64,000 bases of DNA. It comes from Bacteroidales bacterium. GTDB lineage: Bacteria; Bacteroidota; Bacteroidia; Bacteroidales; ML635J-15. Under the pieces are notes generated by a model, which had not been told where the DNA came from, made no database searches, and saw only the letters and a list, made by a program, of their open reading frames with translations. A program made the translations under genes and the position numbers. Location of the stretch: contig JAFGVU010000195.1 in assembly GCA_016937855.1 (NCBI GenBank), positions 42,906-106,905 of the forward strand, read 5' to 3'. Below, piece by piece: positions 35,825 through 45,200 of the stretch (positions are counted from its first letter, which is position 1; each line of letters opens with the position of its first letter).

Positions 35825-37900
35825 ATGCATAAGGTAAGAACAATATTCGCAGTTATATTATTATTGTTGAGTTCTGTTTATGGGCAAGCTGTTGTGCTTA
35901 CTAAACCGCAGAGTTCTAAGGTTTTTTCCTTCTCCGGCGACAATCAAACCCAAACAACCGGCAGCGTTTCACAACCAATCAGAGTGTTAGTTTCCGATAT
36001 CAATGGTAATCCAATTAGAGATCATGCGGTTTTATTTACGGTTATCATAACTCCAGAAAATGCGCAGGGATATTTACTAGATAAAAAAATAGTTTGTACC
36101 GACTCGACCGGAATTGCTATAAATTATCTAAAAGTTGGTGATATGCCTGGCGATTACGAAATACTGGTGTCATCGAACGAAGATTGTGAGGCCGATAAAA
36201 TTATTTATACCATAAAAGCCCGAAAACAAACATGGGTAATCTTTCTGATTATTGGACTATTGGGAGGACTAGCATTGTTCCTCTATGGCATGGACATACT
36301 TAGCAAAGGAATGCAAGCCGCAGCCGGAAGTAAAATGCGAAATATTATTAGCAAGTTTACGCACAATAGATTCTCAGCACTTTTTGCAGGAGTTGCCTTA
36401 ACTGTCATGGTGCAAAGTAGCTCTGCTGCAACCGTGTTGCTTGTTGGTTTTGTTGAGGCCGGGCTGATGGGATTTGCACAAACATTAGGAATGCTTTTAG
36501 GGGCCGGAATAGGAACAACTATTACTGCACAACTAATTGCTCTAAAAATCACAGACTACGCCCTTTTAATCGTAACTGTAGGTTTTTTTATCATGCTGAT
36601 TTCAAAATCCATAAAAGCAAAAAATATCGGAAAAGCAATTCTGGGTTTTGGAGTCCTTTTCTTTGGTATGTACATCATGTCCGAAGCTATGATTCCTCTG
36701 AGATCTTACGACTCCTTTATAGAGTTATTGATAAAACTAGAAAATCCTATTGTGGGTATTTTAGTGGGATTTGCATTTACTGCCCTTATTCAAAGCAGTG
36801 CAGCATTTATCGGAATTATGATTACAATTGCGTCACAAGGTTTTCTAAGCTTGGATGCGTGTATTCCACTTATACTTGGTACTAATGTGGGCACCGGAAT
36901 GACTGCAATTTTATCTAGTATAAACTCCGGTCGCGAAGCAAAGCGTGTTGCTTTTGCTCATACTTTCTTTAAGATAATTGGCGTTCTTATTTTTGTTTGG
37001 TGGATACCAGAGTTTGCAGAACTAATAAAGTCAATCTCACCTAGTGTTGCAACTGGAACCGAAACAATAGACACAATGAGCGCAAATGTGCCTCGACAGA
37101 TTGCTAATGCTCATACAGTTTTTAGTATTGTCTTAACTATATTAATTTTGCCTTTTATAAATGTCTTTGCTAAGATTATTACTAAAATAATTCCGGATAA
37201 CCAGATAAAATCTCAAACAGAGTTTAAATTGAAATATATTAATTCGACCATAAGTGCTTCGCCAGCAATCTCTTTAAGTCTTGCAAAAAAAGAAACCGAA
37301 AGAATGAGTGGCAAAGTAAAGAAACTGCTTGGTATGTCACTATTGCCATTTTTTGATAAAGATAATTCATATCTTGAAAAATGGCAAAAATTAGAAAATG
37401 AAGCCGATTTTTTGAAAGAAAATATTAATAATTATCTCATAAGCATTAGTGTTCAAAATACTGATAAAGAGAGTTTTAACGATGCTTTTCAGATAATGTA
37501 TGTTGCAAAAGAACTCGAAATGATTGCTGATATTGTAAATACAAACATGCGTCGTCAAGCAGAAAAATGGTTAAACTCGGAATCTAAATTTACAGATGAA
37601 GGTAGGGCTGAGCTGGAAACCATTCTTGAAAAAGCTCTTAAACAAATATCTCGCTCGATGGAGGTTTTCCAAGAATTTAATCTTGAAAAAGCTCAACATA
37701 TCAAGCAGAAGTTTAAGAAATATGCCAGTTTAGCCGAAGAATATGAAATGCAACATTACGAAAGGCTGGTAAGTCAGAATGTAATATCTAAAAGTAGTTC
37801 GGAAGTGCACCTGGAGTTATTGGGACTTTTAAAAGCCGTTAATCGACATGCTACCAATATTTCACGAATAATGCTAAATTGGGATAAATCTAAGTCATAA
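35825..37900 (+). CDS. Na+/phosphate cotransporter (NptA/PhoU-like) with N-terminal Ig-like domain
   Basis: The ATG at 35825 is preferred to the TTG at 35822. 691 residues: signal peptide, an Ig-like (Big-type) extracellular domain at about 25-130 (VSQPIRVLVSDINGNPIRDHAVLFTV), then the membrane domain with the two inverted Na_Pi_cotrans repeats, each with its QSS motif (VQSSSAATV near 197; LIQSSAAF near 321). A PhoU-like helical C-terminal domain occupies about 480-690. Imports phosphate with Na+. A -7-like TATATTTG sits at 35802-35809. The Ig-like domain before the transporter is common in this phylum. Confidence 0.92.
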   Translation: MHKVRTIFAVILLLLSSVYGQAVVLTKPQSSKVFSFSGDNQTQTTGSVSQPIRVLVSDINGNPIRDHAVLFTVIITPENAQGYLLDKKIVCTDSTGIAINYLKVGDMPGDYEILVSSNEDCEADKIIYTIKARKQTWVIFLIIGLLGGLALFLYGMDILSKGMQAAAGSKMRNIISKFTHNRFSALFAGVALTVMVQSSSAATVLLVGFVEAGLMGFAQTLGMLLGAGIGTTITAQLIALKITDYALLIVTVGFFIMLISKSIKAKNIGKAILGFGVLFFGMYIMSEAMIPLRSYDSFIELLIKLENPIVGILVGFAFTALIQSSAAFIGIMITIASQGFLSLDACIPLILGTNVGTGMTAILSSINSGREAKRVAFAHTFFKIIGVLIFVWWIPEFAELIKSISPSVATGTETIDTMSANVPRQIANAHTVFSIVLTILILPFINVFAKIITKIIPDNQIKSQTEFKLKYINSTISASPAISLSLAKKETERMSGKVKKLLGMSLLPFFDKDNSYLEKWQKLENEADFLKENINNYLISISVQNTDKESFNDAFQIMYVAKELEMIADIVNTNMRRQAEKWLNSESKFTDEGRAELETILEKALKQISRSMEVFQEFNLEKAQHIKQKFKKYASLAEEYEMQHYERLVSQNVISKSSSEVHLELLGLLKAVNRHATNISRIMLNWDKSKS

Positions 37901-37902
37901 AA

Positions 37903-37937
37903 AAAGCCCGGATACCCCGAGCTTTGCTATCTTTTTT
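37903..37937 (+). terminator. Probable terminator after the phosphate transporter
   Basis: AAAGCCCGG-ATACC-CCGAGCTTT (one C:A mismatch), then a T run six bases later; located just after the stop codon and between convergent genes. Confidence 0.45.
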
Positions 37938-37944
37938 ATGCAGA

Positions 37945-39240
37945 TTATCTCGAAACCAGATTTACTGTAGAATTCGATCCTAAATATGTATTCATTTGGT
38001 TATGTAAATCCTCGACAGGTTTAAGGCTATTGAGAATATTTATAAACTCACGTCTTTCTTCAACAAAATTATCTATTCTATCCTGATAAAATTTTTGAAG
38101 CTCTTTTAGAATCTCCATTGCAGAAATTTGATCTTGAAGAATCGAGGCATCTTTTTCGGCTTCTTCGACCCAGCCTAAAACTTTTCGTGGTAAATCAACC
38201 GGGCCAAAAATATTACTAGGATCATAAAGTGCAAAAACATCTTCGGGAGCCGAAGGAATTGATGTGCCCCAGTTAACATAATTCTTAATCACACTTTTAA
38301 AAATATTGTTAGTAAAAGTAATTTGAGTATTATAAAGATGGTTATTGATTTCGGTAACATTTGCAACGCAGATATCATAATTGTCTTTCCACAAATTAGC
38401 CATTTTTTTGAGATCGTTTATGTGCTGCATCGACAAATCAGACGGTAACCCGATAAGAGTTACTTCACACTCAAAGTTTTTATCTTTTTCTTTAGCTCTT
38501 TTAATATTTTCTTTGAGATCATCAATGCTGCCTTTTAGGTTGCTAAAATGCATTTCTGCTGACGAAAAATTCCTTTCTAAAAGTGCCTTTTCAATCTGAT
38601 CATAAAAGCCTTGAATTCTATCGAGATTGTTGCGAACAGAGAAATCTTCGACACCTTTTGCTTTAATGTTGTTTGAAGAAAACCAAACGCCTTCTTCTTG
38701 CTCAATCACAAAATAGAATGTAGCAGTTCCCTGATTTGTTTCATCCTGCTCGGTGAGACCTCCGGGAGTACGTCTGACATAATGCCAGTCTGTAGTTGAG
38801 TTTACCTTAAAAAATACTTTGGAATAATTCCCTGCTTTAAACTCAACTTCAGCAGCACGTTTAATGTTACCATCAGATTTAGGTGTGATTACAACTTCGG
38901 GACCCGAGCTAAAATCAGCGTTTTCTGCTGTAAGTGTCCAATCTCCATGAAACTGTCCTCCATTTATTTCGAAAGACATTCCGTTTTCTCCCTGAGATGT
39001 AACAACTGTATTTTTACCAACATTTGCGTAAGTGTTGGGATCTGAGCAATAATCGCGCTTTCCTCCTTTTAAAACAGCTTCAATTTGAACTCTTTCACCT
39101 GATCTGACTGATATTTCAGCTCCATCTTGATACTCGACTCCGTTAACTTTAAGAACAACAAATGGAGTTCGCGGGGGAATAGATGCAAAAACAATTGATG
39201 CTAAACTAATTGTAATGGCAATTAAAATTATCCTTCTCAT
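37945..39240 (-). CDS. Secreted helical protein of unknown function
   Basis: 431 residues with a signal peptide (MRRIILIAITISLASIVFA). The N-terminal ~190 residues are beta-rich with an Ig-like character (VVLKVNGVEYQDGAEISVRSGERVQIEAVL; HGDWTLTAENADF). The remainder is mostly helical with coiled-coil tendency (NLKGSIDDLKENIKRAKEKDK; DASILQDQISAMEILKELQKFYQDR). I do not recognise the family. The gene follows the DUF4197 gene by 12 bases, so the two are likely one operon. Confidence 0.7.
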   Translation of the reverse strand: MRRIILIAITISLASIVFASIPPRTPFVVLKVNGVEYQDGAEISVRSGERVQIEAVLKGGKRDYCSDPNTYANVGKNTVVTSQGENGMSFEINGGQFHGDWTLTAENADFSSGPEVVITPKSDGNIKRAAEVEFKAGNYSKVFFKVNSTTDWHYVRRTPGGLTEQDETNQGTATFYFVIEQEEGVWFSSNNIKAKGVEDFSVRNNLDRIQGFYDQIEKALLERNFSSAEMHFSNLKGSIDDLKENIKRAKEKDKNFECEVTLIGLPSDLSMQHINDLKKMANLWKDNYDICVANVTEINNHLYNTQITFTNNIFKSVIKNYVNWGTSIPSAPEDVFALYDPSNIFGPVDLPRKVLGWVEEAEKDASILQDQISAMEILKELQKFYQDRIDNFVEERREFINILNSLKPVEDLHNQMNTYLGSNSTVNLVSR

Positions 39241-39252
39241 AATTATTTAGTT

Positions 39253-39993
39253 TTAGTTATTGTATGGGTTAAGTGAACTTCCAAAAACTTCTTTAAGAAT
39301 GTCTGTAACTCTGGCAATAGGATCTTTTCTGATTTTTAGCTCTTCTTTAGCAACCATAAGATATAAACCATCAAGAGCTTTGTTGGTAACATACGCATTC
39401 AAATCAGTATTTACCTGTTCTCCTCCTGTTAATAGTGTAACCTTATTGTATTTTTCAACCAGCGGCGTCCAATACTTTGCTAGCATTATTTTTTCAGTTG
39501 CTTCAACAACAACAGGGTGAAACTTTTGATAAAGCTTGTCCGAAGTGGTTTTCTTTAAATACTCTGTTGCAGCATTATCACCACCTTTTAAGATGCTGAT
39601 TGCATCACTAATTGTCATTTGGGTTATTGCCTCCTTAAATACAGCAGTAGCTCCTCTGGCAGCTTGTTCGGCAGCTCTGTTTAGTTTTTCTTCAAACTGA
39701 ATAACTTGATTACCTAATCCAACACTTTCACAAACCTCTTTTACTTTAATTGCCTCCTCAGGAAAAGGAATTTTAATTTCGGCATTCTTGTAAAAACCGT
39801 TCGTTACACCAACAAGATTTACGGCATTTTCAATTCCAACTTCTAGGGCGTTTTTTAACCCTTTTGCCACTTGCTGCTGCGAAAGTCCCTGACTTGTGCC
39901 AGATGCTGTGTCAAGAGTTTCGAGGCTTTGCATAAGGATGTCACAACTGTAAAACATCACAAGACTTAATAAAATAACGAGTAATTTCTTCAT
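39253..39993 (-). CDS. DUF4197 lipoprotein
   Basis: 246 residues with a lipoprotein signal (MKKLLVILLSLVMFYSC, lipobox FYSC). DUF4197 is recognisable from QQVAKGLKNALEVGIENAVNLVG, GFYKNAEIKIPFPEEAIKV, MNRAAEQAA-type (LNRAAEQAARGATAVFKEAI) and the C-terminal LDGLYLMVAKEELKIRKDPIARVTDILKEVFG. Probably attached to the periplasmic or outer membrane. Function unknown. Confidence 0.93.
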   Translation of the reverse strand: MKKLLVILLSLVMFYSCDILMQSLETLDTASGTSQGLSQQQVAKGLKNALEVGIENAVNLVGVTNGFYKNAEIKIPFPEEAIKVKEVCESVGLGNQVIQFEEKLNRAAEQAARGATAVFKEAITQMTISDAISILKGGDNAATEYLKKTTSDKLYQKFHPVVVEATEKIMLAKYWTPLVEKYNKVTLLTGGEQVNTDLNAYVTNKALDGLYLMVAKEELKIRKDPIARVTDILKEVFGSSLNPYNN

Positions 39994-40042
39994 AGGTTTA
40001 ATTTTAATTATTTAACAAATTTACATATTTTTATTCCACAAA

Positions 40043-40073
40043 TTTGCTTATTCTCTATTTTTTTTTAATTTTG
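40043..40073 (+). promoter_or_regulatory. Promoter of the tandem paralogue pair
   Basis: TTTG at 40043-40046, a 19-base spacer, and TAATTTTG at 40066-40073; the ATG lies 35 bases later. Confidence 0.65.
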
Positions 40074-40108
40074 TAAGCATATCAAATATTCAACCAAATT
40101 TTTTAACC

Positions 40109-40534
40109 ATGAAAGAAAAAATCGATTTTATTTATCTCAGCAAATTTCAATTTAACGATATTTTAAACTCAGGTGAAAATATCAAAGGGCAAGCAATCTT
40201 AACCAAAAAGTATTTTTTTATCTTACCTGATAAAATCACCGATGCTATAGGAATGTCCAAAAGAGACAATTATAATCCTGAATACTTTTTAAAAGCAAAA
40301 GATGATTTTAGTTTGATAGACCCGATAGAGTTCGACTCAGAAATGATATCTTCTTTACCAGAATGTTTTGTAATTCCATGGTCTAACTTCGAGAAATTTG
40401 AAGTCAATGTAGGGTTTTTTATCTTTGGCGGTTTAAAGATGAAGAAAAAAGGGCTCAGAATAACATCTGCATATATTGGTAACTCAAAGATAAGAAAGGA
40501 AGTAAAAGAGTTTTATAATTCATTAAATAAATAG
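40109..40534 (+). CDS. Protein of unknown function (paralogue of the next gene)
   Basis: 141 residues, no signal peptide or membrane segment, so cytoplasmic. It shares with the next protein a pattern of the type YxxFQFNDILNSGENIKGQAILTKKYFFIL near the start and 'IRKxxKxFYxx' at the end (NSKIRKEVKEFYNSLNK). I do not recognise the family. The strand-rich opening and the phrase LTKKYFFILPDK recall PH-like or GRAM-like barrels, but this is only an impression. Confidence 0.65.
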   Translation: MKEKIDFIYLSKFQFNDILNSGENIKGQAILTKKYFFILPDKITDAIGMSKRDNYNPEYFLKAKDDFSLIDPIEFDSEMISSLPECFVIPWSNFEKFEVNVGFFIFGGLKMKKKGLRITSAYIGNSKIRKEVKEFYNSLNK

Positions 40535-40539
40535 AAATC

Positions 40540-40938
40540 ATGGAAATAAATAAGGATTATTTTATTGTTCCTAGCTTTGTTCAAAATGATTTTGAGTCTG
40601 GTGAAATATTGCGGGGGAGGTTATTATGTACAAAGAAATATGTTTTTGTTATAATCTCGGGAGAGACACGAAATGGCTATGAAGATGATATTAAAATCGA
40701 AAACATGCTTAATATCGCTGATATGATAGATGTTGTTGATTTTGAAGTTGGAATTATGGAGTTGTTGTTTGAAAAAGATATTATTAGAATTGACAGTTTA
40801 GATAGTTTCTCAATTCATGCAGGATTTTTATTAGGAAATATCTCCTACAAAAAGCCGAATGGATTTCAATCTGTGATAGAAATAAAAGGACGAGAAATTC
40901 GGAAATCATTGAAGGCTTTTTATCAAGATTGTTTGTAA
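40540..40938 (+). CDS. Protein of unknown function (paralogue of the previous gene)
   Basis: 132 residues, 5 bases after its paralogue. The aligned opening is YFIVPSFVQNDFESGEILRGRLLCTKKYVFVII and the aligned end GREIRKSLKAFYQDCL. Gene order and similarity point to a tandem duplication followed by strong divergence. Cytoplasmic; no recognised domain. Confidence 0.65.
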   Translation: MEINKDYFIVPSFVQNDFESGEILRGRLLCTKKYVFVIISGETRNGYEDDIKIENMLNIADMIDVVDFEVGIMELLFEKDIIRIDSLDSFSIHAGFLLGNISYKKPNGFQSVIEIKGREIRKSLKAFYQDCL

Positions 40939-40950
40939 GGAATTTTTGGT

Positions 40951-41700
40951 TTACATATTGCTTATCAACTCTAAAACTTCATTCTTTTTGCGTCGGGATA
41001 CCGGCACTATTTTATCATCTGTCATAACAATATATCCGCCTTCGAGCCTCACAAAAGTCTTAATGTATTTAATATTAATTAAGTGAGAGTTGTGAGTTCT
41101 TAAAAAACCTGAGTCGGAGAGGAGTTGTTCGTATTCCTTAAGTGTCTTTGAAACTAAAACTTTTTTCCCATTAGTTAGAAAAATGTTGGTGTAATAATTA
41201 TCAGACTGACAGCGGATAATTTCGTCAGGAGAAACAATGTGATACTCTTCGTTGGTAGGTAAAACAATTTTATTTGGAGAGTTCTTTTTTTCTTTAATAT
41301 TTTCAATTAAGGCAGTGTGTCTCAATTGATTGGCCGGCATTTTAGCAGATTTTTTAAATTTAGCTAGTGCTGCTTTTAAGTCTTCAGGATTTACCGGTTT
41401 TAAAATGTAATCTAAAGCACTCCATTTTATAGCTTTAATAGCATATTGGTCATGAGCAGTAACAAAAATAATCCCGAAATCAATTTGATCAAAAGCTTCG
41501 AGCACAGTAAATCCTGAGCCATCCTGCATTTGTATGTCTAAAAATATAATGTCGGGATTTAAAACTTTAATAAGGTCAATGGCTCTTTTTGAAGATTCTG
41601 CGTATCCTACAACTTCTACATCTTTACAATTGTCAGTCAATATTTTTTGCAATAACTTAAATGATACTGCTTCGTCCTCTACAATAACTGCTCTAATCAT
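40951..41700 (-). CDS. LytTR-family response regulator
   Basis: 249 residues: receiver domain at 1-118 with acidic pocket VEDEAVS and phospho-acceptor in PDIIFLDIQM (about D55), plus T/K switch residues (VTAHDQ, LKPVNPED). A LytTR DNA-binding domain occupies about 145-247 (IVSPDEIIRCQSDNYYTNIFLTNGK; LRTHNSHLINIKYIKTFVR). LytTR regulators normally pair with LytS-type membrane kinases. Here the nearby partners are an Hpt protein and a hybrid kinase on the same strand, suggesting a phosphorelay. Confidence 0.93.
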   Translation of the reverse strand: MIRAVIVEDEAVSFKLLQKILTDNCKDVEVVGYAESSKRAIDLIKVLNPDIIFLDIQMQDGSGFTVLEAFDQIDFGIIFVTAHDQYAIKAIKWSALDYILKPVNPEDLKAALAKFKKSAKMPANQLRHTALIENIKEKKNSPNKIVLPTNEEYHIVSPDEIIRCQSDNYYTNIFLTNGKKVLVSKTLKEYEQLLSDSGFLRTHNSHLINIKYIKTFVRLEGGYIVMTDDKIVPVSRRKKNEVLELISNM

Positions 41701-41742
41701 TTTATGGTTTTATTGTCGTTAATACCTGATATGCAAATTTAA

Positions 41743-42084
41743 CTAATTTATTTTAACTTTTAATTCTTTTTTGAGAAAATCAAATTCCTTTGACATTAAA
41801 TCGAGAATTTCAATTATTTCTTTCTTCTTATATATTTCTAAATTTTCTATTGAACCTGCATAATCAGCCATTATTTCAAAGAATACAGATCGAGCCGAAC
41901 CTTTAATTGAGTGTGCATTTAGCTTTAATAATTCTTGATTTGTCTGAGCTAAAGCTTCATTTATTTTGGTTATGTACTTTTCGTAATTATCAAAAAAAGT
42001 TTTCACTAGAACTATTACAAAATCTTCGTCACCCCCAATAATTTGGAGAAGTTTTTCTTTATTAAAGTGTTGTAAATCATTCAT
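41743..42084 (-). CDS. Histidine phosphotransfer (Hpt) protein
   Basis: 113 residues, one Hpt four-helix domain. The phospho-histidine is H58 in LNAHSIKGSARSVFF, matching the HxxKGSS consensus. It lies 42 bases upstream of the LytTR gene and 141 bases downstream of the hybrid kinase, so it can carry phosphate from the kinase receiver to the regulator. Confidence 0.9.
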   Translation of the reverse strand: MNDLQHFNKEKLLQIIGGDEDFVIVLVKTFFDNYEKYITKINEALAQTNQELLKLNAHSIKGSARSVFFEIMADYAGSIENLEIYKKKEIIEILDLMSKEFDFLKKELKVKIN

Positions 42085-42225
42085 ATTTTTAAATTATTTA
42101 GCTGGGTTAAAATAACAATATATATTTCTTTTCCTAAAAACAAGCCCCATGCGATTTATTTTAAATCGTAAGACAAAAATCAAACACATAAAGATGATAG
42201 ACCTAAATAGTTCCATATTTTTAAA

Positions 42226-45200
42226 TTATATTTTTCCTAAATATTTTTCCACAACTTTTTGAATAATTGAAATACTAGCAGGTTTAGTAATAAAATCATT
42301 CATTCCGGCTTTAATACATTTCTCTTTTTCGTCGGATAGAGTACCAGCTGATATTGCTATTATTGGCACTACTTTTCCGTTTTCCATTTTTCTAATTTCT
42401 TCGGCCACTTGGTATCCACTAATTTGTGGCATGTGAATATCAAGGAATATCAAGTCGGGATTACTTTCTTGAAACATATCAATACCTTCTTGTCCACCTG
42501 TGGCTTCAATTATAATAGCGTTTTTTATTAATGTTTGAATAATATGTTTAGTCAAAAGCATATTGGTCTCATTGTCTTCTACTATTAATACTTTTAGAGT
42601 TTCGGCGTTAGCCACATATTCTTTATCATTTGCATTTTTTCCCAACTGAGCTTCAATTTCGTTAATTGGAGTTTTAACAACAAAGTCATTATCTTTAACT
42701 TCTAAATCTAAATTAAAATAAAACTCACTACCTTTGTCTTTGATTGAAACAAATTCGAGTTTACTTTCCATTGTATTAAGAATCCTGTTAACAATTGTTA
42801 AACCAAGTCCTGAGCCTCCGTATTTTTTTGTTATTGATGCATCAGCTTGAGTAAAAGAATCGAGGATATTCGCTTGAAGTTCAATAGGAATACCAATTCC
42901 TGAATCTTTAATTGTAATTTTGAATGTGTTTTTAGATTTTGTAATTATTTTAATAACCTCAATATCAATTTCTACAAATCCATTCTCAGTAAATTTGATT
43001 GCATTGCTTAACAAATTGAGAAATATCTGACGCATTCTTAATTCATCAGAAAAAACCATAATTGGTGCATCATTCTTATAGTTACAAATGAGTTTGAGTT
43101 GTTTTTCATCTGCTGGTAGTTTAACAATATCAAAGATGTTAGAAATCAAATCTTTTAGATTTACCCATTCTTTGTTTAACTCGAGTTTTCCGGCTTCGAT
43201 TTTTGAGAAGTCCAAAATGTCGTTAATCAAAGCCAAAAGGGCATTTGCTGAATTATTAATAGTTTTTGCAAACTTATTTTGATTTTCGTTTAGCTTTGTA
43301 TTTATAAGCAGCTCTGTAAATCCAATTACACCGTTTAAAGGAGTTCGTATTTCATGACTCATGTTAGCAAGAAATTCGCTTTTAGCAGCATTTGCTTTTT
43401 GTGCATCTTTTACCGATTGCTGCAATTTACTAATAAGCGCTTTTCTTTCAATTGCAGCAGCAAGAGTTCCTGCAAATGATTGTATAATGGAGAACTCATC
43501 GTTAGACCATACTTTGTGCTCCTTGCAGTCATCAAATCCCACAAATCCCCAGAATTTGTTTTCGACAAAAAGAGGCATTACAAGCACCGAAAGTATGTCC
43601 TGCGATTCGAGAATTCGTTTAGTTTCTGTATCTTGCATTTCGGAGACAATAGACATAAATGGTCGATTGTTTTCTAGCGGTGTAATAAAGTCATGAATTA
43701 GTTCAAAAGGAATATTCATTAACTCAGGATTGTCTATCTGAGGCTCTGATACTCCCGAATTCCATTCAATTCGCTGACTGCTGGTTTTAAGGGGATTTCC
43801 CGCATCGTCAAAATTATTTTGAAAAATATAAACTCTGTCAACATTTGTAGCCTCTCCTAAAAGTCTGACAACTGTTTTTGAAGCATCAAGAACTTCGGTT
43901 GTTTTTAATAGCTCATCTGTCGATCGCGCAACCGCAAGTAACAATTTTTCTTTTAGTTTTAGTCTCTGTTTAGACTCTAAATCTTCGGAAACATCTTTTG
44001 CAAATACTAATACGGCATCGCTATTTTCCCAAACAATCTTTACTGTACTAAATTCAACTTGCTTAACTTTCCCATTTTTGCAAACTATACCGGCTGTATC
44101 AAAATTTCTAGGATTTTCATTGGCCTTTAAAGATAACAAAGCCTTCTTCATCTGATCTTGATTCTTATATTCGACCAATCTAGTAACACTTAAAGTCGAT
44201 ATTTCATTGAAAGAATAGCCAAATAAATTTTCGGCCATATTGTTAATATAAACAATTTTAGCATTTTTAAAAATAGCAATTGCTAAACCGGCATTTTCAA
44301 TTAACTCGCGATATTTTATTTCGGAATTTCTTAAATCCTGAATAAAACTCTTCCTTTCCATATACAGTGCAATATAATATGTGTATAGGTCGAGTAGATT
44401 CAAGTTGCGCAACTCAGTATTCTTTTTAAAGATTAATGTAAAATATCCTAGTAGTTTCTGATTATTAGAAATTCGGACAATTACAGTATTACCAATATTA
44501 AAACTTTTAATAAGTCGCTCCAAAGGTTTTTTAAATGTTTTTAATGAAGTGAAATCTGTTAGGTTTTCAGTTGAATAGACTTTTTGATTAACCAATATAT
44601 TTTCTAATTCCTGATTCTTTGTCCATTCTTTATCAACCAAATCGATACCAAGACTAGAACATGCATGCACAATTCGTTCGTTAATTCCGGCGATTGATAT
44701 TGTCCTTACATCCATTTGGTCATTTTTGTAAATATTGAATGCACAATACTCTGCGCCCGAAACTTTTCTTATGTTTTCGGTAATCTTATCATAAAAATTG
44801 TCGCCACTACCTTTAATAAGTATTTCGGAATTTTGAATCATTTCCAGCAGCATGTCTTTTTCGTTGACCTCTCTGGTAATGTCGGTATGAGAACCAGCCA
44901 TCCTGACAATTTTGCCATTTTCGCCTCTAATTCCTTCACCTTTTGCTCGTATCCATAAATAATGTCCAGATTTGTGTTTTGCTCTAAAATCTATGCTATA
45001 ATACTGAACTTTGCCCACGAGATAATCGTCAAGGTAGGTTTGTACTTTTGGAATATCATCAGCATGGATAATAGAAAAGAATGACTCGATTTTGTTTTCA
45101 ATTTCATGTGGCTCATATCCTAACATGGTTTTCCATTTGTCAGATAAAAACAATGAATTATTTGATAGATCCCAGTCCCAAATGCCATCATTACTTCCGT

